Below, in pieces: positions 1-6,754 of a stretch of DNA of 22,121 nt (within the stretch, counting starts at the first letter, position 1; each line of letters starts with the position of its first letter). This DNA comes from an uncultured Collinsella sp. (GTDB taxonomy: Bacteria > Actinomycetota > Coriobacteriia > Coriobacteriales > Coriobacteriaceae). The stretch is taken from positions 1 to 22,121 of the forward strand of contig UREE01000030.1 in the NCBI GenBank assembly GCA_900546825.1, in the 5' to 3' direction. The translations under genes were made by a program, and so were the position numbers. The notes beneath the pieces are model-generated. The model was not told where the DNA came from. It did no database searches and was given only the letters and a program-made list of their open reading frames with translations.

Positions 1-1
1 G

Positions 2-340
2 GGCATGAAGGCCGTTGCCGCCAAGGCCATCGGTGAGAACGTCGATTACTCGCTGCTGACCGACCCGACCGAGCTCGCCCTTTCGCGCAAGCTCAACGAG
101 CTCACCGACCTGATCGCCAGCTGTGCTCGCGATCGCGCTCCGTTCCGTCTGACCCACTTTGCCGAGGAGCTCGCCGGCGACTTCCACAGCTTCTACGCTG
201 CCTGCCAGGTTCTGCCGAGCGAGGGCCGTCCCGTCGACCCCGAGCTTTCGCGCGCCCGTCTGGCAGCTTGCGACGCTGTCCGCGTGACGCTCGCCCTGGT
301 GCTTACCCTCGTTGGCGTTTCCGCGCCCGAGCAGATGTAA
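2..340 (+). CDS. argS: Arginyl-tRNA synthetase, C-terminal part (5' truncated by window)
   Basis: Only the last ~112 codons are present; the reading frame is open from the window edge, so the true start lies upstream and the ATG at 5 is internal. The enzyme charges tRNA-Arg with arginine in the cytoplasm. The segment matches the anticodon-binding DALR domain: a DPTELAL segment, then the RAPFRLTHFAEELAGDFHSF helix (arginine/leucine-rich with the family's F-HxFY pattern), AACDAVR, and the closing LVGVSAPEQM, which corresponds to the near-universal LLGVSAPERM end of ArgS. The stop is TAA at 338-340, followed at once by a strong terminator, so argS ends its transcription unit. No catalytic residues can be checked because that part is missing. 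Confidence 0.95.
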   Translation, partial: GMKAVAAKAIGENVDYSLLTDPTELALSRKLNELTDLIASCARDRAPFRLTHFAEELAGDFHSFYAACQVLPSEGRPVDPELSRARLAACDAVRVTLALVLTLVGVSAPEQM

Positions 341-387
341 TCTGCGGGTCATTTGACCGTGTAGGTTTGGTTTAACTGAGCCCTATA

Positions 388-419
388 AGCCCGATCTCCT
401 ACGGAGGTCGGGCTTTTTT
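388..419 (+). terminator. Rho-independent terminator of argS
   Basis: A 12-bp stem (AGCCCGATCTCC at 388-399 with GGAGGTCGGGCT at 403-414, one U-G wobble) around a 3-nt loop, followed by a run of six T (414-419). It lies 47 nt after the argS stop codon. Confidence 0.93.
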
Positions 420-464
420 CGCAAACGCCGACGTATTGATGAATTTGGAACTGCTGGAAATACG

Positions 465-614
465 AAACTATGCCAGTTTACTACGATGAATTGAGGAATT
501 CTAACCACGCCGGCGTTTTGCTAAAAAGTGCAAGGCATCTACCTGCGGTTTTAGTTCAACAAGTTTCGGAGTGGTCGCGGTTGAGCGATTCATCGTAGTA
601 AACCGCCATAGTTT
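465..614. repeat. 150-bp imperfect inverted-repeat element (MITE/REPIN-like)
   Basis: The outer arms are 28 bp (465-492 and 587-614) and match at 25 of 28 positions when one is reverse-complemented; the shared core is GTTTACTACGATGAAT. Symmetry continues inward without gaps: after a 12-nt mismatched stretch, the ACCACnCCG segment on the left (504-512) pairs with its complement on the right. A small extra hairpin (CCGCCA at 603-608 with TGGCGG at 615-620) overlaps the right edge. No open reading frame of note lies inside. The arrangement suggests a short non-autonomous mobile or REPIN-type element, or a long folded RNA. It sits between the argS terminator and the rho promoter. Confidence 0.7.
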
Positions 615-654
615 TGGCGGAGGCAGTCAGATTTGTGGGTGGCAAACAAAGAGT

Positions 655-698
655 GTCCCTTTTGACTAGTCGTTTAAGAACGTCCCCAATGACTAAGT
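655..698. repeat. Imperfect direct repeat GTCCC-N3-TGACTA
   Basis: Two 17-bp copies, 655-671 and 682-698, start 27 bp apart. They share GTCCC and TGACTA; the first continues into the palindrome GACTAGTC. They lie just upstream of the putative rho promoter and could be regulator half-sites or remnants of a dispersed repeat. No protein can be assigned. Confidence 0.4.
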
Positions 699-725
699 TG
701 CAGGTGGCGGCGGTTGTGTTACACT
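698..725 (+). promoter_or_regulatory. Candidate sigma-A-type promoter for rho
   Basis: TTGCAG (698-703) and TACACT (720-725) are separated by 16 bp, which would start transcription near 732 and give a leader of about 137 nt before the GTG start. The leader contains GCCCTG (805-810), which can pair with either CAGGG (821-825) or CAGGGC (838-843), so alternative hairpins are possible. The rest of the 341-868 gap holds the argS terminator and the repeats listed separately; no gene was seen. Confidence 0.45.
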
Positions 726-868
726 AACGCTGCGTAGTTGACGCAATCATCTCGATACAGATCAATGATGTCCGTCGTTTTGAACGGAACTAGACTGTTT
801 AGCCGCCCTGAAGGTTTATGCAGGGAGCATGTGATCACAGGGCTTGAAAAGAAAGTTGAGCAAACACT

Positions 869-3442
869 GTGTCTGATCAACAGCAAGAAAACGAAATAAC
901 GACGACGCAGGCCGCTCCCGCTGCACCGGTTGCGTCGGACCAGGTCGCGGCGCCCGCTCAAGCCTCGGCTCCTGAGACGCCTAAGGCTGCTTCGACGCCT
1001 ATGCCTGTAGCGGCTGAGAAGGCCGTGCCTGCAACTGGTGAGGAGGCTGCTCCGGCAAAGCCCAAGCGCACGCGCCGCACGGCCAAGCCTGCCGCTGACG
1101 GCGAGGAGGTCACCAAGCCAAAGCGCCGTACCACGCGCACGACGCGCGCCAAGCTCACCGTTGCAGCTGACTCCTCGGCGCCGATTTCCGATGAGGTCGC
1201 GCAGGCACGTGCGTTGGCGCAGATTAGCGAGGCTCAGGTGGTGCGCGCCCGCCGTCGTGCTGCCGAGCGCGAGGCCGCGGCTCTGACCGAGCTTGCAGCT
1301 CCGTCTGTACTCGAGACCCCTGCCGCCACCGAGGTTCCTGCCGCCGACCAGCCGACCGAGAAGCTGGCACCGCGCACACGCCGTCGCACGGCTGCTAAGG
1401 CCGAGCAGGTTGCGGAACAGGTAGTCCCCGAGCCCACTGAGACTTCGGTCCGTTCCGCGGCAGGGGAGGGTGCATCGTCTGTTGAGCCCGCTGCGCCTGT
1501 CGAGGCCAGCGAAGTTCCCGTTGTCGATCCGGCTTTGCGCCCGCACCGTCGCGGTCGCAAGCCTAAGGCCTTTGTCGAGGCCGAGAAGGCCGCAGCCGCA
1601 GCCGCCGCCGCTCGGGATGCTGCGGCGACCGCCAAGTCCTCAACTGCTGCCGATGAACCCGTCCAGGATGCTACGACTTCCGAGGCCGTTTCTGCCGATG
1701 CCGAGCCCGCCGACGTCCGTCCCGGTCGCAGGCGTCGCACTGCTGCTAAGCGCACGTCCAAGGCTAAGGCTGCCAAGAAGGGCGCGTCCGAGGATTCCAC
1801 CGAGACGACCGCCGATGTATCGACTGATGCCGCCGAGCCCCAGGACGTCGAACAGCCTGCATCCGAGAAGCCCAAGCGCGGTCGCAAGAAGTCCGTTAAG
1901 GCCAAGGCCGCCGAGCAGCATGCTGATGTCGAAGCGCAGGTTGATTCTGGCGCCGAGGCCAATGACGCCGCTGCGGCCAATGTTGACACCACCGCAACCG
2001 ATGGTGCCGCCCCCGCCGAGAGCGAAGACGGCGCCCGCCCCAACCGTCGCCAGCACAAGCGCAACGAGGAGCGCAACGAGCGCAAGGACGAGCGCAACAA
2101 CGACCGTCGCAACCGCCAGCGCGATCGCAAGCAACGCAACAAGGAGCGTAATGCCGCTCCCACCGAGCCTACGCTTTCGCGCGAGGAGCTCGCTGCCATG
2201 AAGGTTGCCGAACTTCGCGAGAAGGCCAAGGAGTTCGAGATCGAGACGACCGGCAAGAAGAAGGCCGAGCTCGTCGAGGAAATCTACGTCACCGCTGCGA
2301 AGGCCGAGGGCTTCCGCGACATCAAGGGCATTCTGCAGATTCGCCCGGACAGCTCCGGCATCATCCACGCCCATGGCTACATGAAGTCCAACGACGACGC
2401 CTTCGTGCCCGCCTACCTCATCCGCTCCGCGCGCCTGCGCACGGGCGACGTCATCGAGGGCTCGCTGCGTCCTTCGCGCGGCGGCGACAAGCGTGCCGGC
2501 CTCGCCAAAATCACGACCGTCAACGGTCTGGACCCCGAGCAGATTCGCAACCGTCCCAAGTTCGGCGACCTCACCCCGGTCTATCCCAACGAGCCGCTGC
2601 GCATGGAGCACGGCAAGGACTCTATTACCGGTCGCGCCATCGACATCGTGTCACCGATCGGCAAGGGCCAGCGCGGCCTGATCGTGTCCCCGCCCAAGGC
2701 CGGCAAGACCACGATCCTCAAGAAGATCTGCCAGTCTATCTCGATTAACAACCCCGAGGTGCACCTCATCTGCCTGCTCGTCGACGAGCGCCCCGAAGAG
2801 GTCACCGATATGCAGCGTTCCATCAAGGGTGAGGTTGTGGCGTCGACCTTCGATATGCCTGCCGACAACCACACCCGCGTGGCAGAGCTCGTCATCGAGC
2901 GCGCCAAGCGCATCGTAGAGCTGGGTGGCGACGTCGTGGTGGTGCTCGACTCCATCACGCGCCTCGCCCGCGCCTACAACTTGGCGGCGCCTGCCTCGGG
3001 CCGCATCCTTTCGGGCGGCGTCGATTCGGCGGCACTGTATCCGCCCAAGCGCTTCCTGGGTGCAGCCCGCAATATCGAGAACGGCGGCTCGCTCACCATC
3101 CTGGCCTCTGCCCTCATCGACACCGGTTCCAAGATGGACGAGGTCATTTTCGAGGAGTTCAAGGGCACCGGCAACATGGAGCTTAAGCTCGACCGCGACC
3201 TGGCCGACCGCCGCATCTTCCCGGCTATCGACCCCGTTGCCTCCGGTACGCGTAACGAGGACCTGTTGGTCGACGAGCAGATGCGTCCGTTTGTCTTTGG
3301 TCTGCGTCGCATTCTTGCCGGCATGAACAATACCGAGCGTGCGGCGGCGTCGTTTATCAAGGGTCTGAAGGGCACCAACACCAACCAGGAGTTCCTGGTG
3401 CGTTCGGCCAAAAAACACAGCGACTACGAGCAGACGTTCTAG
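869..3442 (+). CDS. rho: Transcription termination factor Rho with long N-terminal extension
   Basis: Hexameric RNA-dependent ATPase/helicase that ends transcription at Rho-dependent sites. At 857 aa it is about twice the length of E. coli Rho (419 aa). Residues 1-430 are low-complexity and rich in Ala, Glu, Lys, Arg and Thr, with basic clusters at 64-70, 83-90, 168-173, 224-233, 284-304, 334-341 and 389-427. The Rho_N (SAP-like) domain begins at LSREELAAMK (436). The RNA-binding cold-shock-like domain follows (about 480-545), then the ATPase core with Walker A PPKAGKTT (608-615) and Walker B VVVVLD (689-694). The GTG start at 869 is the first possible start, because an in-frame TGA lies at 857-859. 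The ribosome site (AAGAAAG) is weak. Long extensions are known in actinobacterial Rho proteins; in this one the extension is probably disordered and RNA-binding (inference). Confidence 0.96.
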   Translation: MSDQQQENEITTTQAAPAAPVASDQVAAPAQASAPETPKAASTPMPVAAEKAVPATGEEAAPAKPKRTRRTAKPAADGEEVTKPKRRTTRTTRAKLTVAADSSAPISDEVAQARALAQISEAQVVRARRRAAEREAAALTELAAPSVLETPAATEVPAADQPTEKLAPRTRRRTAAKAEQVAEQVVPEPTETSVRSAAGEGASSVEPAAPVEASEVPVVDPALRPHRRGRKPKAFVEAEKAAAAAAAARDAAATAKSSTAADEPVQDATTSEAVSADAEPADVRPGRRRRTAAKRTSKAKAAKKGASEDSTETTADVSTDAAEPQDVEQPASEKPKRGRKKSVKAKAAEQHADVEAQVDSGAEANDAAAANVDTTATDGAAPAESEDGARPNRRQHKRNEERNERKDERNNDRRNRQRDRKQRNKERNAAPTEPTLSREELAAMKVAELREKAKEFEIETTGKKKAELVEEIYVTAAKAEGFRDIKGILQIRPDSSGIIHAHGYMKSNDDAFVPAYLIRSARLRTGDVIEGSLRPSRGGDKRAGLAKITTVNGLDPEQIRNRPKFGDLTPVYPNEPLRMEHGKDSITGRAIDIVSPIGKGQRGLIVSPPKAGKTTILKKICQSISINNPEVHLICLLVDERPEEVTDMQRSIKGEVVASTFDMPADNHTRVAELVIERAKRIVELGGDVVVVLDSITRLARAYNLAAPASGRILSGGVDSAALYPPKRFLGAARNIENGGSLTILASALIDTGSKMDEVIFEEFKGTGNMELKLDRDLADRRIFPAIDPVASGTRNEDLLVDEQMRPFVFGLRRILAGMNNTERAAASFIKGLKGTNTNQEFLVRSAKKHSDYEQTF

Positions 3443-3480
3443 GTTGTCATCCACGCGCTGCGATAGTCATCAATGCGATA

Positions 3481-3512
3481 AAGGGTCGGGGCTTTGAGCC
3501 TCGGCCCCTTTC
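3481..3512 (+). terminator. Terminator after rho
   Basis: AAGGGTCGGGGCT (3481-3493) pairs with AGCCTCGGCCCCTT (3497-3510) with one bulge and two wobbles around a 3-nt loop. Only a short T run (TTT) follows, so it is weaker than the others in the window. It lies 38 nt after the rho stop. Confidence 0.65.
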
Positions 3513-3590
3513 CATTGCGCCGCTCCGCGCTTATTTTTGACCGTAAGACCGACGAGCAGCAGGTTTCCCGTTTCAATCCGACATCGTCGC

Positions 3591-3619
3591 TTGCAATCGG
3601 CAGGGCGGTTTCGCATAAT
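3591..3619 (+). promoter_or_regulatory. Candidate promoter for the 3756-5613 two-gene unit
   Basis: TTGCAA (3591-3596) and CATAAT (3614-3619) are separated by exactly 17 bp. The predicted leader is about 130 nt and includes a small GGGGC-ATA-GCCCC hairpin at 3677-3689. Apart from this and the rho terminator, nothing else was seen in the 313-base gap 3443-3755. Confidence 0.6.
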
Positions 3620-3755
3620 AGCTTTTAAGCTTCGCGACGGAAAACGCAGATGAAACGAACCATATACCGTTGCTTTGGGGCATAGCCCCGCTTCATCTTC
3701 TCTCGCGCAGCCAACTGAATGATGCGATTTGGGTGCTGGAAGATGGGGAGAGCTC

Positions 3756-5156
3756 ATGGCTTCTTCTGATGCAACACAACGAGCAGTCCTTGCCGGACTT
3801 TCCTGCGGGATCGGCCTTGCCGCCCCCGTGGTGATGTATGCCGCGACGCTGCCGTTCTCGTCGGTCAACGAGACGGTTGTCGCGGGCGCTGTTCCCTTTG
3901 CCGTCGGTGCGGTGGCGGGCGTGGGCATCTATGCCGCCTCGCTGGGTATCTCCGAGTACCGTGCGCAGCGTGAAGAGCGTCTGTTCCAGCCCGATGCCAT
4001 GGGCGGTGCCGCCAATCTCAATCAGCATCAAAGCGAGTTCAAGACCGCCTCGATTCCAGCTCAGCAGCAGGATGCGACTCCATATGCTGCCGCTTCTGCT
4101 TCTCAGGCTCAGTCGGAGCAGTCTACCTCGGCATTCCTTTCCGGCCTGACTGGTGCGTTCCAGCGCCGTCATGCCGATGATGGTGTCCCTACCATCGCTC
4201 GAGCCGCAGATGCCATGGACGAGGCCGAGGCTTGGTCCATGATCGACAGTATGCTCGACGACGATTCGCCGGTGAGCTGCGACCCTGCGCGCTCGCGCGA
4301 CGTCTATCAAGTCGCCATCGACGAGCTCACCAACGGCGGGCAGACCGGCTCCTTCAATCGCGACGACATCGCCGCCGCGGCACGCGCCGTGTCTGGCTCC
4401 CAGGCCGCCCCTGCGGGCAGCACGGCGGCTTTTGTGGCATTCGTTGCCAACGCGGCAGCCAATAACGCCTGCAGCGCCACCTCGGCGGACGTGAACGCTT
4501 CTGCCGATAATTCGTACGTTGATGAAGCCATGACCGCGGACGAGGAGGCCGTTGCCGCCCGCCGTGCCGCCGAAAGCTCGCTTTGGGGCGCTCCTGCCCA
4601 GCAGCAGGCGGCTGAGGCTGCGCCGTACAACGCAAACCTCGCCAGCATGCCTATCATTTTCGGTGCCGCGGACATCGATCTCGATGACCTCGATGAGCCT
4701 GCAGCCATCACCGCATCGATTGATGCCCAAGATCGCATCGACACCGGTGACCTTCCGGATGCCTCGCTCGAGGTTGATGTCCCCATGGCCTATTACTCGG
4801 GCCACGAGGACATGTGGGCCGCTGCCACCGCGATTCTGGACGAGATCGACGAGCCTGCTCCTGTTGCAGCTCCCGCTCCCGTCGCTGCCCCTCAGCCTGC
4901 TGCACCCGCCTATGTCGGCCGTCACAGCGCTGTGTTCCCCGAGGATACCGCCCGTATCTCGCGCGAGGGCATCGAGCGAGCCGAGGCTATTGCCGCCGGC
5001 ATTATGGAAAATCGTCGTCACGAGCGCGTCAATCAGATCCTCGAGGAAGAGATCGAGCGCCTGCAGTCCTCTACCGCCAAGCGTACGGGCCGTGCCTATC
5101 TGAGCGTTATCGAGGGCGGTACCGCCAGCTTCGCGCCGCTCCGCGCGGAGGCATAA
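3756..5156 (+). CDS. Two-helix membrane protein with long Ala/acidic region, unknown function
   Basis: I do not recognise this protein. The ATG at 3756 is chosen because GGGGAG lies 6-11 nt upstream; an in-frame TTG at 3729 has no such site. Of 466 residues, about 10-32 and 40-63 are hydrophobic and likely form a helical hairpin in the membrane, followed by a charged stretch (EYRAQREERL). Residues ~80-390 are low-complexity, rich in Ala, Asp, Gln and Ser, with acidic patches (DIDLDDLDEP near 307-315) and an Ala-Pro linker (366-386). The C-terminal ~65 residues (ISREGIERAE onward) look helical and charged, possibly a coiled coil (NQILEEEIERLQ), and may be the functional tail. It probably forms an operon with the VanZ gene 7 nt downstream. 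A link to the cell envelope is inference from topology and neighbour only. Confidence 0.8.
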   Translation: MASSDATQRAVLAGLSCGIGLAAPVVMYAATLPFSSVNETVVAGAVPFAVGAVAGVGIYAASLGISEYRAQREERLFQPDAMGGAANLNQHQSEFKTASIPAQQQDATPYAAASASQAQSEQSTSAFLSGLTGAFQRRHADDGVPTIARAADAMDEAEAWSMIDSMLDDDSPVSCDPARSRDVYQVAIDELTNGGQTGSFNRDDIAAAARAVSGSQAAPAGSTAAFVAFVANAAANNACSATSADVNASADNSYVDEAMTADEEAVAARRAAESSLWGAPAQQQAAEAAPYNANLASMPIIFGAADIDLDDLDEPAAITASIDAQDRIDTGDLPDASLEVDVPMAYYSGHEDMWAAATAILDEIDEPAPVAAPAPVAAPQPAAPAYVGRHSAVFPEDTARISREGIERAEAIAAGIMENRRHERVNQILEEEIERLQSSTAKRTGRAYLSVIEGGTASFAPLRAEA

Positions 5157-5163
5157 CTTCTGC

Positions 5164-5613
5164 ATGGTTAAGATCAATCGAAAATGGGCGGTCGTGACCT
5201 GCCTGATGGCGCTCTTGATCTGGGGCAATTCGCTGGTTCCCGGCTCGGGGTCGGGCTCGCTGAGCCTAACGGTCATGGAAGCTATCCGCGATTTCCTGCG
5301 CGGCGTGGGACTTCCATATGAATGGGTGACCAACTTTGTTGTTCGCAAATGCGCGCATTTTACCGAGTATATGGTGCTCGGCATCTTGGCAACGCACGCC
5401 TTTGATTTTGAGGGCCGGCGCACCTTTGACGTGCTGCTGCCCACGGCGGTGTTCCTGCTGCTGATTCCTTCGATCGACGAGACGATTCAGCTCTTTGTGC
5501 CGGGACGCGCCGGCATGATCACCGATGTGATGATCGACTGCTGTGGTGCGGCAACGGGCGTTGTGCTCCGATATCTCTTACGGCCGCTGATGCGCGCCAA
5601 AAAAGCCGCCTAG
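5164..5613 (+). CDS. VanZ family membrane protein
   Basis: A 149-aa integral membrane protein with about four hydrophobic segments (8-25, 61-79, 89-104, 122-139). It carries the VanZ family signatures: RKCAHFTEY (61-69), and IDETIQLFVPGRAG followed by DVMID (104-125). VanZ-like proteins are named after the teicoplanin-resistance protein of enterococci; most chromosomal members have no proven role and act in the envelope. The gene starts 7 nt after the preceding stop with GGAGG at 5147-5151, so it is likely co-transcribed with the two-helix protein. No vanA/H/X genes are nearby, so a role in glycopeptide resistance is not supported by context. Confidence 0.85.
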   Translation: MVKINRKWAVVTCLMALLIWGNSLVPGSGSGSLSLTVMEAIRDFLRGVGLPYEWVTNFVVRKCAHFTEYMVLGILATHAFDFEGRRTFDVLLPTAVFLLLIPSIDETIQLFVPGRAGMITDVMIDCCGAATGVVLRYLLRPLMRAKKAA

Positions 5614-5646
5614 GACGTATTGTTTGGTCCTAGGCGGCCTTTTTTA
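5600..5646 (+). terminator. Strong, probably bidirectional terminator
   Basis: A perfect 12-bp stem (GCCGCCTAGGAC at 5605-5616 with GTCCTAGGCGGC at 5627-5638) with a 10-nt loop. A T run follows on the plus strand (5640-5645), and an A run precedes it (5600-5604), which is a T run for minus-strand transcripts. The 5' arm includes the VanZ stop codon. It would also end the ROK kinase transcript from the other side. Confidence 0.92.
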
Positions 5647-5727
5647 TTTGAGGGCTTATATGAGGTGTGGTGGCGTCGTTCCGTAGGTCGGATTTGCCGG
5701 GCGCGCCACGCCCTGTGGGTGCGTCTG

Positions 5728-6618
5728 CTACTGAAGCGCCTGAGCGCCCAGGGCCAAGCAGCCCATAATGCCCTGTTTGCCCTCGAGGCTGTTGTTGACG
5801 ATGTAGTTATCGATGTCGGCCATCTCGGGCGTGACGATGTAGCCGTTGAGCATCTCGGCGCACTTCTTGCGCGCGAGCGGCACGATGGGGGTGTGGTCGG
5901 CCACGCCGCCACCGATGACGATCTTTTGCGGTGCGTAGCACAGGATGTAGGTCATGAGCGCCTGCGCCAGATAGCCGGCGAGCAGGTCCATGGCCTCCGG
6001 GTCATCGGCCATCTCTCCGGCGCTCTTGCCACCCCAGCGCTTTTTGACGCCGGGACCGGCGATGAGGCCCTCGAGGCAGTTGTCGTGGAAGGGGCAGCCG
6101 CTGTGCTCGCCGATGGTGTCGCGCGGGTCGCGCGTGACCAGGATGTGACCGGCCTCGGGATGCATCATGCCGTGCACGAGCTTACCGCCCGAGAGCACGC
6201 CGGCGCCCACGCCGGTACCGATGGTCAGATACACCACGTCAGTGAGGCCCTGGGCGCAACCAAAGGTGACCTCGCCCAGGCAGGCGACGTTGACGTCGGT
6301 GTCGTAGCCGCAGGGAATATTGAGCTCGTTTTGGATGGTGCCCAGCAGGTCAAAGTAGCGCCATGCCGTTTTGGGCGTCTCCAGGATCTTGCCGTATTGG
6401 GACGAGGCAGGGTTGACTGCGGTGGGGCCAAAGGCGCCGATGCCCAGCGCGGCGATGTCCTTGTCGGCAAACCATGCGTTGACGGCCTCAACGGTCTCCT
6501 GCGGGGTCGTGGTCGCAATCTGCTCGCGTTCCAGGACCGTGCCGTCTGCATAGCCCGTGGCGCAGACCATCTTGGTGCCGCCGGCCTCGAGCGCTCCGAT
6601 AAGCTGCTGCTCTGCCAT
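5728..6618 (-). CDS. ROK family sugar kinase, probable fructokinase
   Basis: Cytoplasmic kinase of the ROK family, probably phosphorylating fructose (or another hexose) with ATP. The 296-aa protein opens with the phosphate-binding motif GALEAGGTKMVCA (8-20), which resembles bacterial fructokinases more than glucokinases. The expected catalytic aspartate lies in YDTDVN (D108), and GTGVGAG (134-140) forms the second glycine loop. The ROK zinc site is present as GH (H158), then C175, H178 and C181 in SGCPFHDNCLEG. The ATG at 6618 has GAGAGGAA just upstream. The gene stands alone between two terminators. A -10-like TATACT lies at 6654-6659 (minus), but no clear -35 was found. The substrate is inferred from family resemblance only. 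Confidence 0.88.
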   Translation of the reverse strand: MAEQQLIGALEAGGTKMVCATGYADGTVLEREQIATTTPQETVEAVNAWFADKDIAALGIGAFGPTAVNPASSQYGKILETPKTAWRYFDLLGTIQNELNIPCGYDTDVNVACLGEVTFGCAQGLTDVVYLTIGTGVGAGVLSGGKLVHGMMHPEAGHILVTRDPRDTIGEHSGCPFHDNCLEGLIAGPGVKKRWGGKSAGEMADDPEAMDLLAGYLAQALMTYILCYAPQKIVIGGGVADHTPIVPLARKKCAEMLNGYIVTPEMADIDNYIVNNSLEGKQGIMGCLALGAQALQ

Positions 6619-6685
6619 AGTATTCCTCTCTGGACGAGTTGCTCCGTGACTAAAGTATAGCGCTCTAAAAAATGAATGAGGTCGC

Positions 6686-6730
6686 TATAAAAAGAAACCT
6701 CATGGCCCAACGGGTTCACGAGGTTTCTTT
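6686..6730 (-). terminator. Terminator of the aminotransferase gene
   Basis: A perfect 11-bp stem (AAAGAAACCTC at 6691-6701 with GAGGTTTCTTT at 6720-6730). The 18-nt loop holds a second small CCC/GGG pairing. On the minus strand it is followed by TTTTTAT. It lies 25 nt past the aminotransferase stop codon. Confidence 0.87.
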
Positions 6731-6754
6731 AGTGCCTTTAGTTACTGACCGTCC

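Noticed and set aside
830..839. Perfect palindrome TGTGATCACA in the rho leader, CRP-like
   Set aside because: The CRP consensus needs a 6-bp spacer between TGTGA and TCACA, and the position downstream of the likely start of transcription does not fit activation.
3693..5444. Minus-strand open frame (583 codons) opposite the two-helix protein and VanZ gene
   Set aside because: The opposite strand has good ribosome sites, a promoter, membrane helices and the VanZ motif, and the minus frame runs through both genes.
5164..5613. VanZ-like gene as evidence of glycopeptide resistance
   Set aside because: No van ligase, dehydrogenase or dipeptidase genes are nearby, and VanZ-family genes are common in susceptible bacteria.
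5620..6660. Plus-strand open frame opposite the ROK kinase
   Set aside because: The ROK protein has complete family motifs; the plus frame does not match anything recognisable.
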